Assembly (NCBI GenBank): GCA_003210075.1
Contig: QCNR01000007.1
Coordinates: 1 to 63,493 of the forward strand
Length of the DNA stretch: 63,493 nt
Direction: 5' to 3'
Origin: Pelagibacteraceae bacterium AG-426-G09
Lineage (GTDB): Bacteria > Pseudomonadota > Alphaproteobacteria > Pelagibacterales > Pelagibacteraceae
The first letter of the stretch is position 1. Every line of letters begins with the position of its first letter. This document shows, piece by piece, positions 1-8,296 of this stretch. The notes beneath the pieces were generated by a model that worked only from the letters and a program-made list of their open reading frames with translations, ran no database searches and had not been told where the DNA came from. The position numbers and the translations under genes were made by a program.

Positions 1-642
1 TTCAGCTCGAATTTTGATCCTATTGAGAAGTAAATCTCTAGGGCAATCTATATAAATTTTAACAAAATCATCCTTTCCAAAAAGTGACCTGGTATCTTTA
101 TACCAGTCTAATATTGATTTTTTTGTATACCATTTAACTTCATAGGCTCTTATAGATCTTTGTATATCGTTTGGATTAACAAACTCTATAATTTTAGGAT
201 CAAGTTTAATTAATTTTTTATAAAAGTTAGCTTGTCCTAATTTTTTTTGAATATTAATTATTTTTTTTCTCTTTTTAATATTTACTTTTGGAATTTTTAC
301 CAATCCATCTATTACTGCTTTAAAATATAAGCCTGTGCCACCAACTAATATTGGAATTTTGTTTCTTTTTTGTATTTCTTTAATTGTTTTATAAGCAAGT
401 TTTAACCATTGGCCGGTGGAGAATTTGTTTTTTATAGTTAAAAAACCATATAGATGATGTTTAATTTGTTTTCTATCCTTTGAGTTTGGTCTAGCAGTTA
501 ATATTTTAAGTTCTTTATAAACTTGCATACTATCTGCGTTAATAATTTCTCCATTTATCTTTTTTGCTAGTTTAATTGCAAAACTTGATTTTCCAGATGC
601 GGTAGCTCCTGAAATTAAAATTATTTTGGACTTCTTGTCCAT
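1..642 (-). CDS. miaA: tRNA dimethylallyltransferase MiaA (partial, C-terminus outside window)
   Basis: Transfers a dimethylallyl group to A37 of tRNAs that read codons starting with U. The reading frame opens with MDKKSKIILISGATASGKSS, which has the Walker A-type GATASGKS of this family. It is followed by INADSMQVY, LTARPN, a PILVGGTGLY motif and the C-terminal stretch YIDCPRDLLLNRI. The frame stays open to base 1, so the last part of the gene is missing here. The start codon lies 1 nt after the stop of the upstream htrA-type gene, consistent with one transcript from hflK through hflC, DUF2065 and htrA to miaA. A comparable neighbourhood of miaA and hflKC is seen in other proteobacteria. Confidence 0.93.
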   Translation of the reverse strand, partial: MDKKSKIILISGATASGKSSFAIKLAKKINGEIINADSMQVYKELKILTARPNSKDRKQIKHHLYGFLTIKNKFSTGQWLKLAYKTIKEIQKRNKIPILVGGTGLYFKAVIDGLVKIPKVNIKKRKKIINIQKKLGQANFYKKLIKLDPKIIEFVNPNDIQRSIRAYEVKWYTKKSILDWYKDTRSLFGKDDFVKIYIDCPRDLLLNRIKIRAE

Positions 643-643
643 T

Positions 644-2041
644 TTAATCTAACTTAACGCCAATATATCTTTTTTGATTTTGGTTGTTGTAAATTAATAT
701 TAAAATATTTTTTTCAGCACTTCTCAATGTGGAATTAACAACAATATTTAAGTCTCCGGGTGTATTTATATTTCTTTTTTGAGCCTCAACAATAATATTG
801 CCTATATTTAAATAATTTACAGGGCTATCATTGTCAATTTTTGATATTACAACTCCAGAAGTTGATTTAGGTAACCCTCTATCTAAAATATCTTTTTCTA
901 TGATAGGTCTGACATCAATTTTAAGACCTTCAATTCTTGTTAGTTTTGGTTTTTCTTCCTTTTTTAATTGTGGTTTAAAATCTTCGGATGTTTCTAATCT
1001 TCCAAGTGTAATTGTTTTTATTACTTCTCTTTTGTTTCTCCACACCTTAACTTTTACAGTTGTTCCAACTTCTGTTTCAGCAACAATTTTTGGTAACTCA
1101 TTCATCTCATTAATTTTTCTTCCATTAAACTCTAAAATAATATCTCCAGATTTTATACCACCTTTGTCTGAAGGGCTTCCGTCTGCAACACTTGCAACTA
1201 ATGCTCCTCTTGCTTTATCTAAGTTTTCTACTTCAGCTATTTCTTTTGTTACAGTTTGTATTCTAACACCAAGCCATCCTCTTTTTGTCTCTCCAAATTT
1301 AATTAATTGATTAATTACTTTTTTTGCACTGTTGGAGGGGATTGAAAAACCAATACCTATTGATCCAGATTGACCAAGAATTGCAGTATTAATTCCAATT
1401 ACGTCCCCATCCATATTAAATAAAGGTCCCCCAGAATTTCCTGAATTAATTGATGCATCCGTTTGAATATAGTCTTCATATCTTGATAAACCTATACTTC
1501 GATTTCTTGCTGAAATAATTCCAGAGGTTACAGTGCCTCCTAATCCAAATGGATTGCCGATCGCTATTACCCAATCTCCCACTCTTGCGGTATCAGAGTC
1601 GCCAAATTTAACAGGTAAAAAATTATCTTCGGATTTTATTTTCAATACTGCAATGTCCGATAATGGATCAGCTCCAACTATTTCAGCCTCATACTCCTTC
1701 TCACCGTTAACAGATACAAAAATATCCTCAGCTCCTTGTATAACATGATTGTTTGTTACAACTGTTCCGTCATTATCAATTATAAAACCTGAGCCTAACG
1801 CACTAGTTCTTCTCTGTTGCGGTTCACCAAAATCTTTAAACATATCTTCGAATGGTGATCCTGGTGGAAATTCAAAAGGAAAAGGGTTTGTTCTTGTTGT
1901 TATAACTTGAGTAGTAGATATATTTACTACTGAGGGCATTAATTTTTGAGCCAAATCAGCAAAAGATCCTGGGTAGTCTTTAGCTTCTACACTTACAAAA
2001 AATAAGAAGATTATTAAATTTATATAAAACTTTTTAAACAT
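644..2041 (-). CDS. Periplasmic serine protease Do/HtrA family (DegQ/MucD-like)
   Basis: ATP-independent periplasmic protease/chaperone that degrades misfolded envelope proteins. At 465 residues it has the usual length of the Do family. Residues 1-20 form a signal peptide ending VSVEA. The trypsin-like domain shows the triad His99 (TNNHVI), Asp129 (SDIAVLKI) and Ser203 (GNSGGPLF). Two PDZ regions follow; the first contains GSPSDKGGIKSGDIILEFNG, and the second, near the C-terminus, is divergent. The start overlaps the end of the DUF2065 gene by 8 bp, so the two are probably translated from one message. Location beside hflKC fits a quality-control operon. The exact paralogue name (degP, degQ or mucD) cannot be settled from sequence alone. 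Confidence 0.95.
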   Translation of the reverse strand: MFKKFYINLIIFLFFVSVEAKDYPGSFADLAQKLMPSVVNISTTQVITTRTNPFPFEFPPGSPFEDMFKDFGEPQQRRTSALGSGFIIDNDGTVVTNNHVIQGAEDIFVSVNGEKEYEAEIVGADPLSDIAVLKIKSEDNFLPVKFGDSDTARVGDWVIAIGNPFGLGGTVTSGIISARNRSIGLSRYEDYIQTDASINSGNSGGPLFNMDGDVIGINTAILGQSGSIGIGFSIPSNSAKKVINQLIKFGETKRGWLGVRIQTVTKEIAEVENLDKARGALVASVADGSPSDKGGIKSGDIILEFNGRKINEMNELPKIVAETEVGTTVKVKVWRNKREVIKTITLGRLETSEDFKPQLKKEEKPKLTRIEGLKIDVRPIIEKDILDRGLPKSTSGVVISKIDNDSPVNYLNIGNIIVEAQKRNINTPGDLNIVVNSTLRSAEKNILILIYNNQNQKRYIGVKLD

Positions 2042-2225
2042 TACTTTTTAAATACCAAATAATTACAAATCCAATAATTGCAAAAATTAATCCACCAGTT
2101 CTTAACTGAGTATTAGATATTTGATTTAATTTAGATAATATATTCTTCATTTTTGACGGAAATATAACATATAAGACTCCTTCGATAAAAAGAAACAATC
2201 CTAAAGCTATAATAAGCTCCCTCAT
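2034..2225 (-). CDS. DUF2065 small inner-membrane protein (YjeT-like)
   Basis: Short protein of 63 residues with two hydrophobic segments, at about residues 4-22 and 45-60, joined by a basic loop (PSKMKNIL). Length, two-helix layout and position directly after hflC match the DUF2065/YjeT family, whose function is unknown. It lies 9 bp after the hflC stop and overlaps the next gene, the HtrA protease, by 8 bp. The name rests on these traits rather than a catalytic motif. Confidence 0.8.
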   Translation of the reverse strand: MRELIIALGLFLFIEGVLYVIFPSKMKNILSKLNQISNTQLRTGGLIFAIIGFVIIWYLKSNV

Positions 2226-2234
2226 GTTTTTTAA

Positions 2235-3104
2235 TTATTGCTGATTTTGTTTTTGTTTTATATTCCCGAAAAATTTGAAAAATTCACTATCAGGTGAGAG
2301 TATTAATGAAGTTTCGCCACCAATTAGAGCTTTTTCATAGGCTTGCATAGCTCTATAAAATGCAAAAAACTCTGGGTCTCTTCCAAAGGCGTCTGCAAAA
2401 ATTTTATTTCTTTTACCATCACCTTCTCCTTTTAAAATTTGAGAGGATTTTTCTGCGTTTGCTAAAATTACAGTTACTTCTTTATCTGCATTAGCGGTTA
2501 TCTCAGCAGCCATCTCGGCACCTTTTGCTCTAAATTCTTTTGCTTCTCTTTCTCTTTCTGTTTGCATTCTTTTATAGATTGCGTCACTGTTTGCTTGAGG
2601 AAGATCCGCTCTTTTAATTCTAACATCAACAATTTTAATACCAAAATTTTCTGCTTCGTTATTTACACCATCTTGAATTAAGCTCATTTGATTTGTTCTA
2701 TCTGCTGATAATAATGTTTGTAATCTTTGTGTACCAAGTACACTTCTTATTCTTGAATTTATAATCGTTGACAGTCTAGATCTTGCAACTCTTTCGTTTC
2801 CAACAGAAATATAAAATTTTAAAGGGTCTACAATTTGAAATCTGGCAAAAGCATCTACAATTAGTCTTTTTTGATCAGAAGCAATAACTTCTTCTGGTGG
2901 TGTGTCTAAATTTAAAATCCTTTTGTCCAAGAAAACCACATTTTGTATAAATGGAATTTTAAAATTAATTCCAGGATTCATTATTATTCTTTTAGGATCA
3001 CCAAACTGAAGAACTATGGCTTGATTTACTTCTTTAACAATAAATACTGAAAAATAAATTGTTGCCGCTACTAGTATTACCAATGGTATTAAAAATTTTC
3101 TCAT
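2235..3104 (-). CDS. hflC: HflC, SPFH-domain membrane protease regulator
   Basis: Forms, with HflK, the membrane complex that surrounds FtsH and limits its access to membrane substrates. The 289-residue protein begins with one membrane segment (about residues 4-24). Next comes the SPFH/band-7 domain with EVNQAIVLQFGDPKRI and the family stretch RADLPQANSDAIYKRMQTER, and then an alanine/glutamate-rich helix. The start overlaps the hflK stop in an ATGA arrangement. FtsH itself is also encoded in this window (29545-31452). Confidence 0.96.
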   Translation of the reverse strand: MRKFLIPLVILVAATIYFSVFIVKEVNQAIVLQFGDPKRIIMNPGINFKIPFIQNVVFLDKRILNLDTPPEEVIASDQKRLIVDAFARFQIVDPLKFYISVGNERVARSRLSTIINSRIRSVLGTQRLQTLLSADRTNQMSLIQDGVNNEAENFGIKIVDVRIKRADLPQANSDAIYKRMQTEREREAKEFRAKGAEMAAEITANADKEVTVILANAEKSSQILKGEGDGKRNKIFADAFGRDPEFFAFYRAMQAYEKALIGGETSLILSPDSEFFKFFGNIKQKQNQQ

Positions 3105-4192
3105 TAATTAGTTACCTTTTTTTTAAGTTCAGGAAGAGGTAGATATGGAACAACCCCTGATCCAGAATTTTTATCAATTATAATTTTATCAATATCAGCT
3201 AAGACTTTTTCCATAGTTTCTAAATACATTCTTTCTTGCGTTACATTTTTTGCATTTTTATATTCATTGTAGATTGCTAAAAATCTACTTGCTTCACCTT
3301 CTGCTTTAGCAACTACTTCTTTTTTATAAGCCTCTGCAGCTTGCAAAATAACTGATGCATCACCTCGGGCTCTTGGTATTACATCATTGGCATAAGCTTC
3401 TGCTTCATTCTTTGCTCTTTCCATGTCTGCTCTTGCGGCCTGTACATCTCTAAATGCGTCAATTACTTGGTCTGGTGGATCTGCTTTTTGTGTTTGAACT
3501 TGTGTTATTTGAATTCCTGAATTATATTCATCTAAAATATTTTGAATAATTTCTTGTGTGTCTATTTCAATTTGAGACCTACCTTCTGTTAAAATAGGTT
3601 GAATATTAGATCTCGCTATCACTTCCCTCATTGCTGTCTCTGCTGCTGCTTTTACTGTTCCTTCTGGATCTTGAATTTTAAATAAAAATTTACCAGCGTC
3701 TTTAATCACCCAAAACACAGAAAAATCAATGTTAACAATATTTTCATCTCCTGTTAGCATCAAGCTTTCTTCTGGAACATCAGCTACGCTTGAAGATGTA
3801 AAGCCAGTATCTCTCTCAGATCTAAATCCAATATCCATTCTGTTAACTTTAGTTACTTTAGGTGTTAATACACTCTCAATTGGTATTGGCAGGTGATAGT
3901 TTAATCCGGGTTGAGTTGTTTTTATAAATTTTCCAAATCTTAAAACTACACCTTGTTCATCCGGTAAAACTCTATAAAGACCGCTAAGCGCCCAAAGGAT
4001 CACGACTAAAATTAGAGCTAAGATTATTGGTTTGCCTCCTGAACTTCCTCCAGGAAAAAATTTGTTAATTTTACTTTGCAAATTTTTAACAATTTCGTCT
4101 ATATTAGGTGGGGTAGGTCCTCTTCTAAAACCACCATCACCATTTCCACTAGGGGGAGATCCCCATGGACTTTGATTTTTGAAATCATTCAT
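3104..4192 (-). CDS. hflK: HflK, SPFH-domain membrane protease regulator
   Basis: Partner of HflC in the FtsH-associated complex. The 362-residue protein has a Gly/Pro-rich cytoplasmic N-terminus (QSPWGSPPSGNGDGG), a transmembrane helix at about residues 55-72, an SPFH domain starting PDEQGVVLRFGKF, and a long AEAYANDVIPRARG helical region typical of HflK. It is the first gene of the minus-strand run to miaA. A promoter with -35 at 4224-4229 and -10 at 4202-4207 ends only 9 nt before the ATG, implying a message with almost no 5' leader. Confidence 0.96.
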   Translation of the reverse strand: MNDFKNQSPWGSPPSGNGDGGFRRGPTPPNIDEIVKNLQSKINKFFPGGSSGGKPIILALILVVILWALSGLYRVLPDEQGVVLRFGKFIKTTQPGLNYHLPIPIESVLTPKVTKVNRMDIGFRSERDTGFTSSSVADVPEESLMLTGDENIVNIDFSVFWVIKDAGKFLFKIQDPEGTVKAAAETAMREVIARSNIQPILTEGRSQIEIDTQEIIQNILDEYNSGIQITQVQTQKADPPDQVIDAFRDVQAARADMERAKNEAEAYANDVIPRARGDASVILQAAEAYKKEVVAKAEGEASRFLAIYNEYKNAKNVTQERMYLETMEKVLADIDKIIIDKNSGSGVVPYLPLPELKKKVTN

Positions 4193-4201
4193 AAGTCATT
4201 C

Positions 4202-4229
4202 TATATAATGTCTTTCTGGACAAAAACAA
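4202..4229 (-). promoter_or_regulatory. Putative sigma-70 promoter of the hflK-hflC-htrA-miaA run
   Basis: On the minus strand TTGTTT (4224-4229) and TATATA (4202-4207) are separated by 16 bp. The -10 box ends 9 nt before the hflK ATG, so the start of transcription would lie about 2-3 nt from the start codon. Inferred by eye; no start-site data. Confidence 0.45.
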
Positions 4230-4277
4230 GGTAATGATACTTTGAAAAATAAATGAAAATAAGGTCTAATTGACACA

Positions 4278-5069
4278 ATGAAAGAAAATTTAGAACAAAA
4301 ACGCTTTCAAAAAAACCCCATTAAGGGAACAAAGTTCACTATTGCTATTTCAAGTGCAAAAGGAGGTGTTGGAAAATCTACTTTTGCAACTAATTTAGCT
4401 ATAGCATTAAAAAAAATAGGATGCAAAGTGGGCTTATTGGATGCTGATATATATGGTCCTTCACTACCAAAATTATTTTCAATAGAAGGAAAACCTGAAA
4501 GCGACGGACAAAATTTAAAACCAATTTTAAAGTATGACATTCAATGTATGTCAATTGGTTTTCTCACTGACGAACAAACACCTATGATTTGGAGAGGTCC
4601 GATGGTCACCTCTGCAATAAAAACTTTTACCCAAAAAGTTGCCTGGAAAGATTTAGATTTTATAATTGTAGACATGCCCCCAGGAACAGGAGATACACAA
4701 CTAACTTTCTCTCAAGAAATTAATATGGATGGAGTTATAATTATATCTACTCCACAAGAAATTGCTCTTCAAGATGTAAAAAGAGGAATAAGAATGTTTG
4801 ATAAACTCAAAGTAAATATTATTGGTTTGATTGATAACATGAGTTTTTTTATTGGAGATGATGGAAAGAAATATCCAATATTTGGTCAAGGTGGAGTAAA
4901 AAAAACTGCTGAAGAATTTAAAAAGGAATTTTTAGGAGAGATACCAATAAATTCTGAAATTGGAAAGCTTGGTGATATGGGAAAACCAATAGTTGAGAGC
5001 AAACCTGATCATGAAATATCTAAAATTTATTTAAGCCTAGCTGAAAAAATTAAATCAATTTATCTTTAA
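4278..5069 (+). CDS. Mrp/ApbC-type Fe-S cluster carrier ATPase
   Basis: P-loop NTPase of the Mrp/NBP35 family, which carries [4Fe-4S] clusters to apo-proteins in the cytoplasm. The 263-residue protein has the deviant Walker A KGGVGKST at residues 28-35, [15 protein letters not shown], the [15 protein letters not shown] Walker B region, and [13 protein letters not shown]. It lacks the N-terminal MIP18-like domain found in longer Mrp proteins. The usual CPxC cluster motif is also altered: the stretch after IDNMSFF reads [12 protein letters not shown] with no cysteines, so cluster binding by the normal motif is doubtful. It is transcribed away from hflK and overlaps the convergent thyX gene by 20 bp. 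Confidence 0.92.
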   Translation: MKENLEQKRFQKNPIKGTKFTIAISSAKGGVGKSTFATNLAIALKKIGCKVGLLDADIYGPSLPKLFSIEGKPESDGQNLKPILKYDIQCMSIGFLTDEQTPMIWRGPMVTSAIKTFTQKVAWKDLDFIIVDMPPGTGDTQLTFSQEINMDGVIIISTPQEIALQDVKRGIRMFDKLKVNIIGLIDNMSFFIGDDGKKYPIFGQGGVKKTAEEFKKEFLGEIPINSEIGKLGDMGKPIVESKPDHEISKIYLSLAEKIKSIYL

Positions 5070-5997
5070 GGTCAAAAGCTTCCATTAATTCGTTCCACTC
5101 TCTCTTTGAAAGTCCAGACTCTTCTATATTTATTGTTTGACCTTGAATTAATTTCTTAATTACATCTTTTCCTTTAGACGATATTTCTGTTCCACCCACC
5201 CTATAATCCATGAAGGCTTCATATGTAATTGGTACCCATTTTTTTAATGTATCTAACATCGCATCTGCATATGCTCTTATTTCGTATTGAGCATGATGAT
5301 CTGCTCTAAGTCTTAAAAAGTTCATTAAATTTAATAAATCAGTTTTCCAATACCACTGTGTATATGTATTTAAAGTTAAATTCATTCTAGCTAGCTCTCT
5401 AGCTAAGCCTGTACCATTTTCATCAATTATCGACCCATCGTATCTTTCATTCAACATTATCTCATAGTTGTTATAAGTTTGTTCAGCATCACCTTTTAAA
5501 AGATCTAAAACTTTTTTAGCCTTTTCTCCCTCAAGAACGTCGCCTCTTCCTTGTCTATTACTTTGAGATTGTGCAGCTAAGTTTTGAGGAGCTGGTAAAT
5601 AAAATTCTTTATCTAATATCGAATATCTTGCTGAGTATTCATTGACGTTTGCTGTTCTATGTCTAATCCATTGTCTTGCTATAAATATTGGTAATTTAAC
5701 ATGATACTTTATTTCACACATTTCAAATGGAGTGCTGTGCCAATGTCTCATTAAGTACTTTATTAGTCCTGAGTCGGTTGAAACTTTTTTTGTTCCCTTT
5801 CCATATGAAACTCTAGCTGCTTGAACAATAGAGGTGTCATCACCCATATAATCAATAACTCTTACAAATCCATGATCTAAAATTGGTATTGCTTCATAGA
5901 GGACTTTTTCAAGCTCTGGTACAGTAACACGTTTTGTTTTATTTTCCTGTAATTGTAGCTCTTTTATTTCTTGTGATTGCTCGTTAGTTAATTTCAT
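5050..5997 (-). CDS. thyX: Flavin-dependent thymidylate synthase ThyX
   Basis: Makes dTMP from dUMP using methylene-tetrahydrofolate with FAD-mediated hydride transfer. The 315-residue protein carries the family signature [14 protein letters not shown], preceded by [14 protein letters not shown] and followed by the C-terminal [18 protein letters not shown]. It is somewhat longer than many ThyX proteins because of an N-terminal extension of about 45 residues ([15 protein letters not shown]). The gene overlaps mrp tail-to-tail by 20 bp. Use of ThyX leaves tetrahydrofolate reduced and so reduces dependence on dihydrofolate reductase. Confidence 0.97.
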   Translation of the reverse strand: MKLTNEQSQEIKELQLQENKTKRVTVPELEKVLYEAIPILDHGFVRVIDYMGDDTSIVQAARVSYGKGTKKVSTDSGLIKYLMRHWHSTPFEMCEIKYHVKLPIFIARQWIRHRTANVNEYSARYSILDKEFYLPAPQNLAAQSQSNRQGRGDVLEGEKAKKVLDLLKGDAEQTYNNYEIMLNERYDGSIIDENGTGLARELARMNLTLNTYTQWYWKTDLLNLMNFLRLRADHHAQYEIRAYADAMLDTLKKWVPITYEAFMDYRVGGTEISSKGKDVIKKLIQGQTINIEESGLSKREWNELMEAFDLKDKLI

Positions 5998-6007
5998 GAA
6001 TAAAATA

Positions 6008-6035
6008 TTGAATCTATTAAAATTGGTTTTATATT
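6008..6035 (+). promoter_or_regulatory. Putative promoter of ssrA
   Basis: TTGAAT (6008-6013) and TATATT (6030-6035) are separated by 16 bp. Transcription would start near 6042, just before the hairpin sequence GTTGGTTTTCCAAC at the beginning of the tmRNA precursor. Seen by eye only. Confidence 0.45.
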
Positions 6036-6041
6036 ATTAAT

Positions 6042-6298
6042 GTTGGTTTTCCAACTATGACGATAAACGAATTTCGTAATAACCATTACGGACGTGGGGG
6101 CAGTACCCACCACCTCCACCATTTTCAACTTATGGGGGTGAATTAGGATCGACGGGTGTCTAAAAGTTATTCTTTCGTCAGGTATTGTTCCGCCTTAATG
6201 GGCTATTTTATAAATGCTAACGAAAGTTATGCACTTGCAGCTTAATTAATTTATTAATTAAGTTACGGGGTTTGGGGCACCTGGCAACAGAACGCCCC
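6042..6298 (+). ncRNA. ssrA: tmRNA, circularly permuted two-piece form
   Basis: Rescues stalled ribosomes by acting as tRNA-Ala and then as a short mRNA. The gene is permuted as in other Alphaproteobacteria. The acceptor piece comes first and ends CACCTCC-A-CCA at 6111-6121. After a short spacer (TTTTCAACTTAT) the coding piece begins GGGGGTG at 6134. These two ends pair over all seven acceptor-stem positions (G3-U wobble, otherwise Watson-Crick). The conserved GGATCGACGGGTG follows. The tag frame from 6216 is GCT AAC GAA AGT TAT GCA CTT GCA GCT TAA, giving ANESYALAA. The coding piece ends in the element CTGGCAACAGAA and the GC stem at 6274-6298. The 5' boundary of the acceptor piece is approximate. 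Confidence 0.93.
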
Positions 6299-6308
6299 TT
6301 TTTTTTTT
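6274..6308 (+). terminator. Rho-independent terminator of ssrA
   Basis: Stem GGGGC (6274-6278) and GCCCC (6294-6298) enclose the tmRNA element CACCTGGCAACAGAA region and are followed by ten T residues (6299-6308). The stem is probably also part of the folded coding piece, so termination and RNA structure share the same bases. Confidence 0.7.
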
Positions 6309-6327
6309 GAATTATATCAAAATTTTA

Positions 6328-6413
6328 TGGTGCGGTCAGAGAGACTCGAACTCTCATGGGCTAGGCCCACACGGCCCTCAACCGTGCCTGTCTACCAATT
6401 TCAGCATGACCGC
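6328..6413 (-). tRNA. tRNA-Leu(GAG)
   Basis: The reverse complement reads GCGGTCATGCTGAAATTGG... and ends TGACCGCACCA. The anticodon arm is CACGG-TTGAGGG-CCGTG, giving anticodon GAG (Leu, CUC/CUU). A long variable arm (GTGGGCCTAGCCCA region) is typical of class II tRNA-Leu. The T-arm has GTTCGAGTC and CCA is encoded. The gene is 86 nt and faces the ssrA terminator. Confidence 0.95.
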
Positions 6414-6425
6414 AATTAATGCGTC

Positions 6426-6454
6426 AGATTAAATGAATGACAATTCTATTTCAA
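6426..6454 (-). promoter_or_regulatory. Putative promoter of tRNA-Leu
   Basis: On the minus strand TTGAAA (6449-6454), a 17-bp spacer and TAATCT (6426-6431) lie just upstream. The tRNA begins 13 nt after the -10 box. Recognised by eye. Confidence 0.45.
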
Positions 6455-6471
6455 GTTGATAAGTTTTTAAT

Positions 6472-7461
6472 ATGCAGATTCCTACTGATATAAAAAAAGC
6501 AACTGATCCAATATATAAAAAAATCTCTAGTACAGTCCCTGAAATAGAATGGTTAACTCATGCTCCTTATATTTACAAAATTAACAAACTAAAGAAAGAG
6601 AAGAATGCAATTATTCTTGCACATAACTATCAAACTCCAGAAATATATCATGGTATATCTGATTTTTCAGCTGACTCCTTAGCTTTAGCTGTTGAAGCTG
6701 CAAAAACAAAAGCAGATATAATAGTTATGTGTGGCGTTCATTTCATGGCTGAAACTGCAAAACTAATGAGTCCTCACAAAAAAGTATTATTACCAGATAT
6801 GCGGGCAGGATGTTCATTATCTTCATCAATAACAGGTAATGATGTTAGAAATTTAAAAAAACAGTATCCAGGTGTTCCTGTCGTATCGTATGTAAATACT
6901 TCAGCTGATGTTAAAGCTGAAACCGATGTCTGTTGTACATCTGCTAATGCAGTCAAAATTGTTAACTCCTTGGGCGTTAACAAGGTTATATTTTTACCTG
7001 ATGATTACTTAGCTAAATATGTTGCTTCACAGACAGAAGTAGAAATAATTTCTTGGAAAGGAACTTGTGAAGTTCATGAACAGTTCAACGATGAGGAGAT
7101 TAACGAAATAAGAAAAAATAACCCCGGAATTAAAATTATTGCTCACCCAGAATGTCCACCAGATGTAATTAAAGCAAGTGATTTTACAGGATCAACTAGT
7201 GGGATGATTAAATATGTAAAAGATAAACAACCTGAAAAGGTTATGATGGTAACAGAATGTTCTATGAGTGATAATGTTCAAGTAGACAATCCAAATGTTA
7301 AATTTATCAGACCATGTAATCTTTGTCCGCATATGAAAAAAATTACACTTCCAAAAATTCTTGATTGTTTAGAGAATGAGACAAATGAAATAATCATGGA
7401 TAAAATTATAATAGAAAAAGCTAGAAATTCTGTGGAGAGAATGGTCAAAATTGGTCGTTAG
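6472..7461 (+). CDS. nadA: Quinolinate synthase NadA
   Basis: Condenses iminoaspartate with dihydroxyacetone phosphate to quinolinate in de novo NAD synthesis; uses a [4Fe-4S] cluster. The 329-residue protein has IILAHNYQTPEIYHGISDFSADS and three cysteine sites expected to hold the cluster: MCGVHF (Cys87), GTCEVH and CNLCPHM. The motif HPECPPDV is also typical. The gene is followed by nadC, whose likely start lies 4 nt after the nadA stop. No nadB (aspartate oxidase) or aspartate dehydrogenase gene lies in the window, so the iminoaspartate source must be encoded elsewhere. Confidence 0.96.
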   Translation: MQIPTDIKKATDPIYKKISSTVPEIEWLTHAPYIYKINKLKKEKNAIILAHNYQTPEIYHGISDFSADSLALAVEAAKTKADIIVMCGVHFMAETAKLMSPHKKVLLPDMRAGCSLSSSITGNDVRNLKKQYPGVPVVSYVNTSADVKAETDVCCTSANAVKIVNSLGVNKVIFLPDDYLAKYVASQTEVEIISWKGTCEVHEQFNDEEINEIRKNNPGIKIIAHPECPPDVIKASDFTGSTSGMIKYVKDKQPEKVMMVTECSMSDNVQVDNPNVKFIRPCNLCPHMKKITLPKILDCLENETNEIIMDKIIIEKARNSVERMVKIGR

Positions 7462-7465
7462 ATCA

Positions 7466-8293
7466 ATGCTTAAAATAAATCAAAAATATATAAACTCTGT
7501 AGTTAAAAAGGCTTTATCGGAAGATTTATATCCAAAAGGAGATTTAACAACGAATCTTTTACTATCTAAAAATAAGGTTATTAAAGCAAAAATTATTTCA
7601 AAACAAAATGGAATTATTTCTGGTTTAGATTTTTGTAAAACCGCGTTTAAATTAATTGATAAAGAAGTGATTTTTAATAAAAAAATTAATGACGGTAAAA
7701 AAGTAAAAAAAAATAAAGTTATTGCTGAAATAAAAGGAAAAACTAGAAATATTTTAATTGCAGAAAGAACTGCTTTAAATTTTCTTAATCATTCTTCAGG
7801 TATTTCAACACTAACAAACAAATTTGTTAAGAAAGTAGGAAAAAAAACTAAAATTTGTTGTACTAGAAAAACAACACCTAATCTTAGATTGCTTGAGAAA
7901 TATGCCGTCCAAAAAGGAGGTGGTTTTAATCATAGATTTAATTTAAGTGATGAAATATTAATTAAAGAAAACCATATAAATTCAGACAAGAGCCTAAAAA
8001 ATTTATTAACTAAAGCTATAAAAACAAAAAAAATCATTACAGTAGAAGTAGAGAACATAAACCAACTTAAACAAATTTTAGGATACAAATTTAAAAGAAT
8101 ACTTTTTGATAATATGAGTATAAAACTACTGCGAAAATGTTTAAAACTTTGCAAAAGTAGATATGAAACTGAGTATTCTGGAAATGCAAATTTGAAAAAT
8201 ATAAGTCAAATTTCTCAAACAGGTGTAAATAGAATTTCTGTTGGTTCTATAACACATAGTTCGCAAAGTTTTGACGCTACCCTATTAATTTAG
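7466..8293 (+). CDS. nadC: Nicotinate-nucleotide pyrophosphorylase NadC
   Basis: Converts quinolinate and PRPP to nicotinate mononucleotide, the step after NadA. Seen are ALSEDLYPKGDLTTNLLL at the N-terminus, the core motif AERTALNFLNHSSGIST, CCTRKTTPNLRLLEKYAVQKGGG, and ENHI with IKENH. The C-terminal repeat pattern (ILFDNMS, TGVNRISVGSITHS) is typical. I place the start at ATG 7466 (275 residues), 4 nt after nadA. An in-frame TTG at 7451 would overlap nadA by 11 bp but adds residues not expected in the family. The gene is convergent with ppdK. Confidence 0.95.
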   Translation: MLKINQKYINSVVKKALSEDLYPKGDLTTNLLLSKNKVIKAKIISKQNGIISGLDFCKTAFKLIDKEVIFNKKINDGKKVKKNKVIAEIKGKTRNILIAERTALNFLNHSSGISTLTNKFVKKVGKKTKICCTRKTTPNLRLLEKYAVQKGGGFNHRFNLSDEILIKENHINSDKSLKNLLTKAIKTKKIITVEVENINQLKQILGYKFKRILFDNMSIKLLRKCLKLCKSRYETEYSGNANLKNISQISQTGVNRISVGSITHSSQSFDATLLI

Positions 8294-8296
8294 TTA

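Noticed and set aside
831-1310. 159-codon plus-strand frame opposite the HtrA gene
   Set aside because: It is the reverse-complement shadow of a clear protease with signal peptide, triad and PDZ regions; no family motif of its own.
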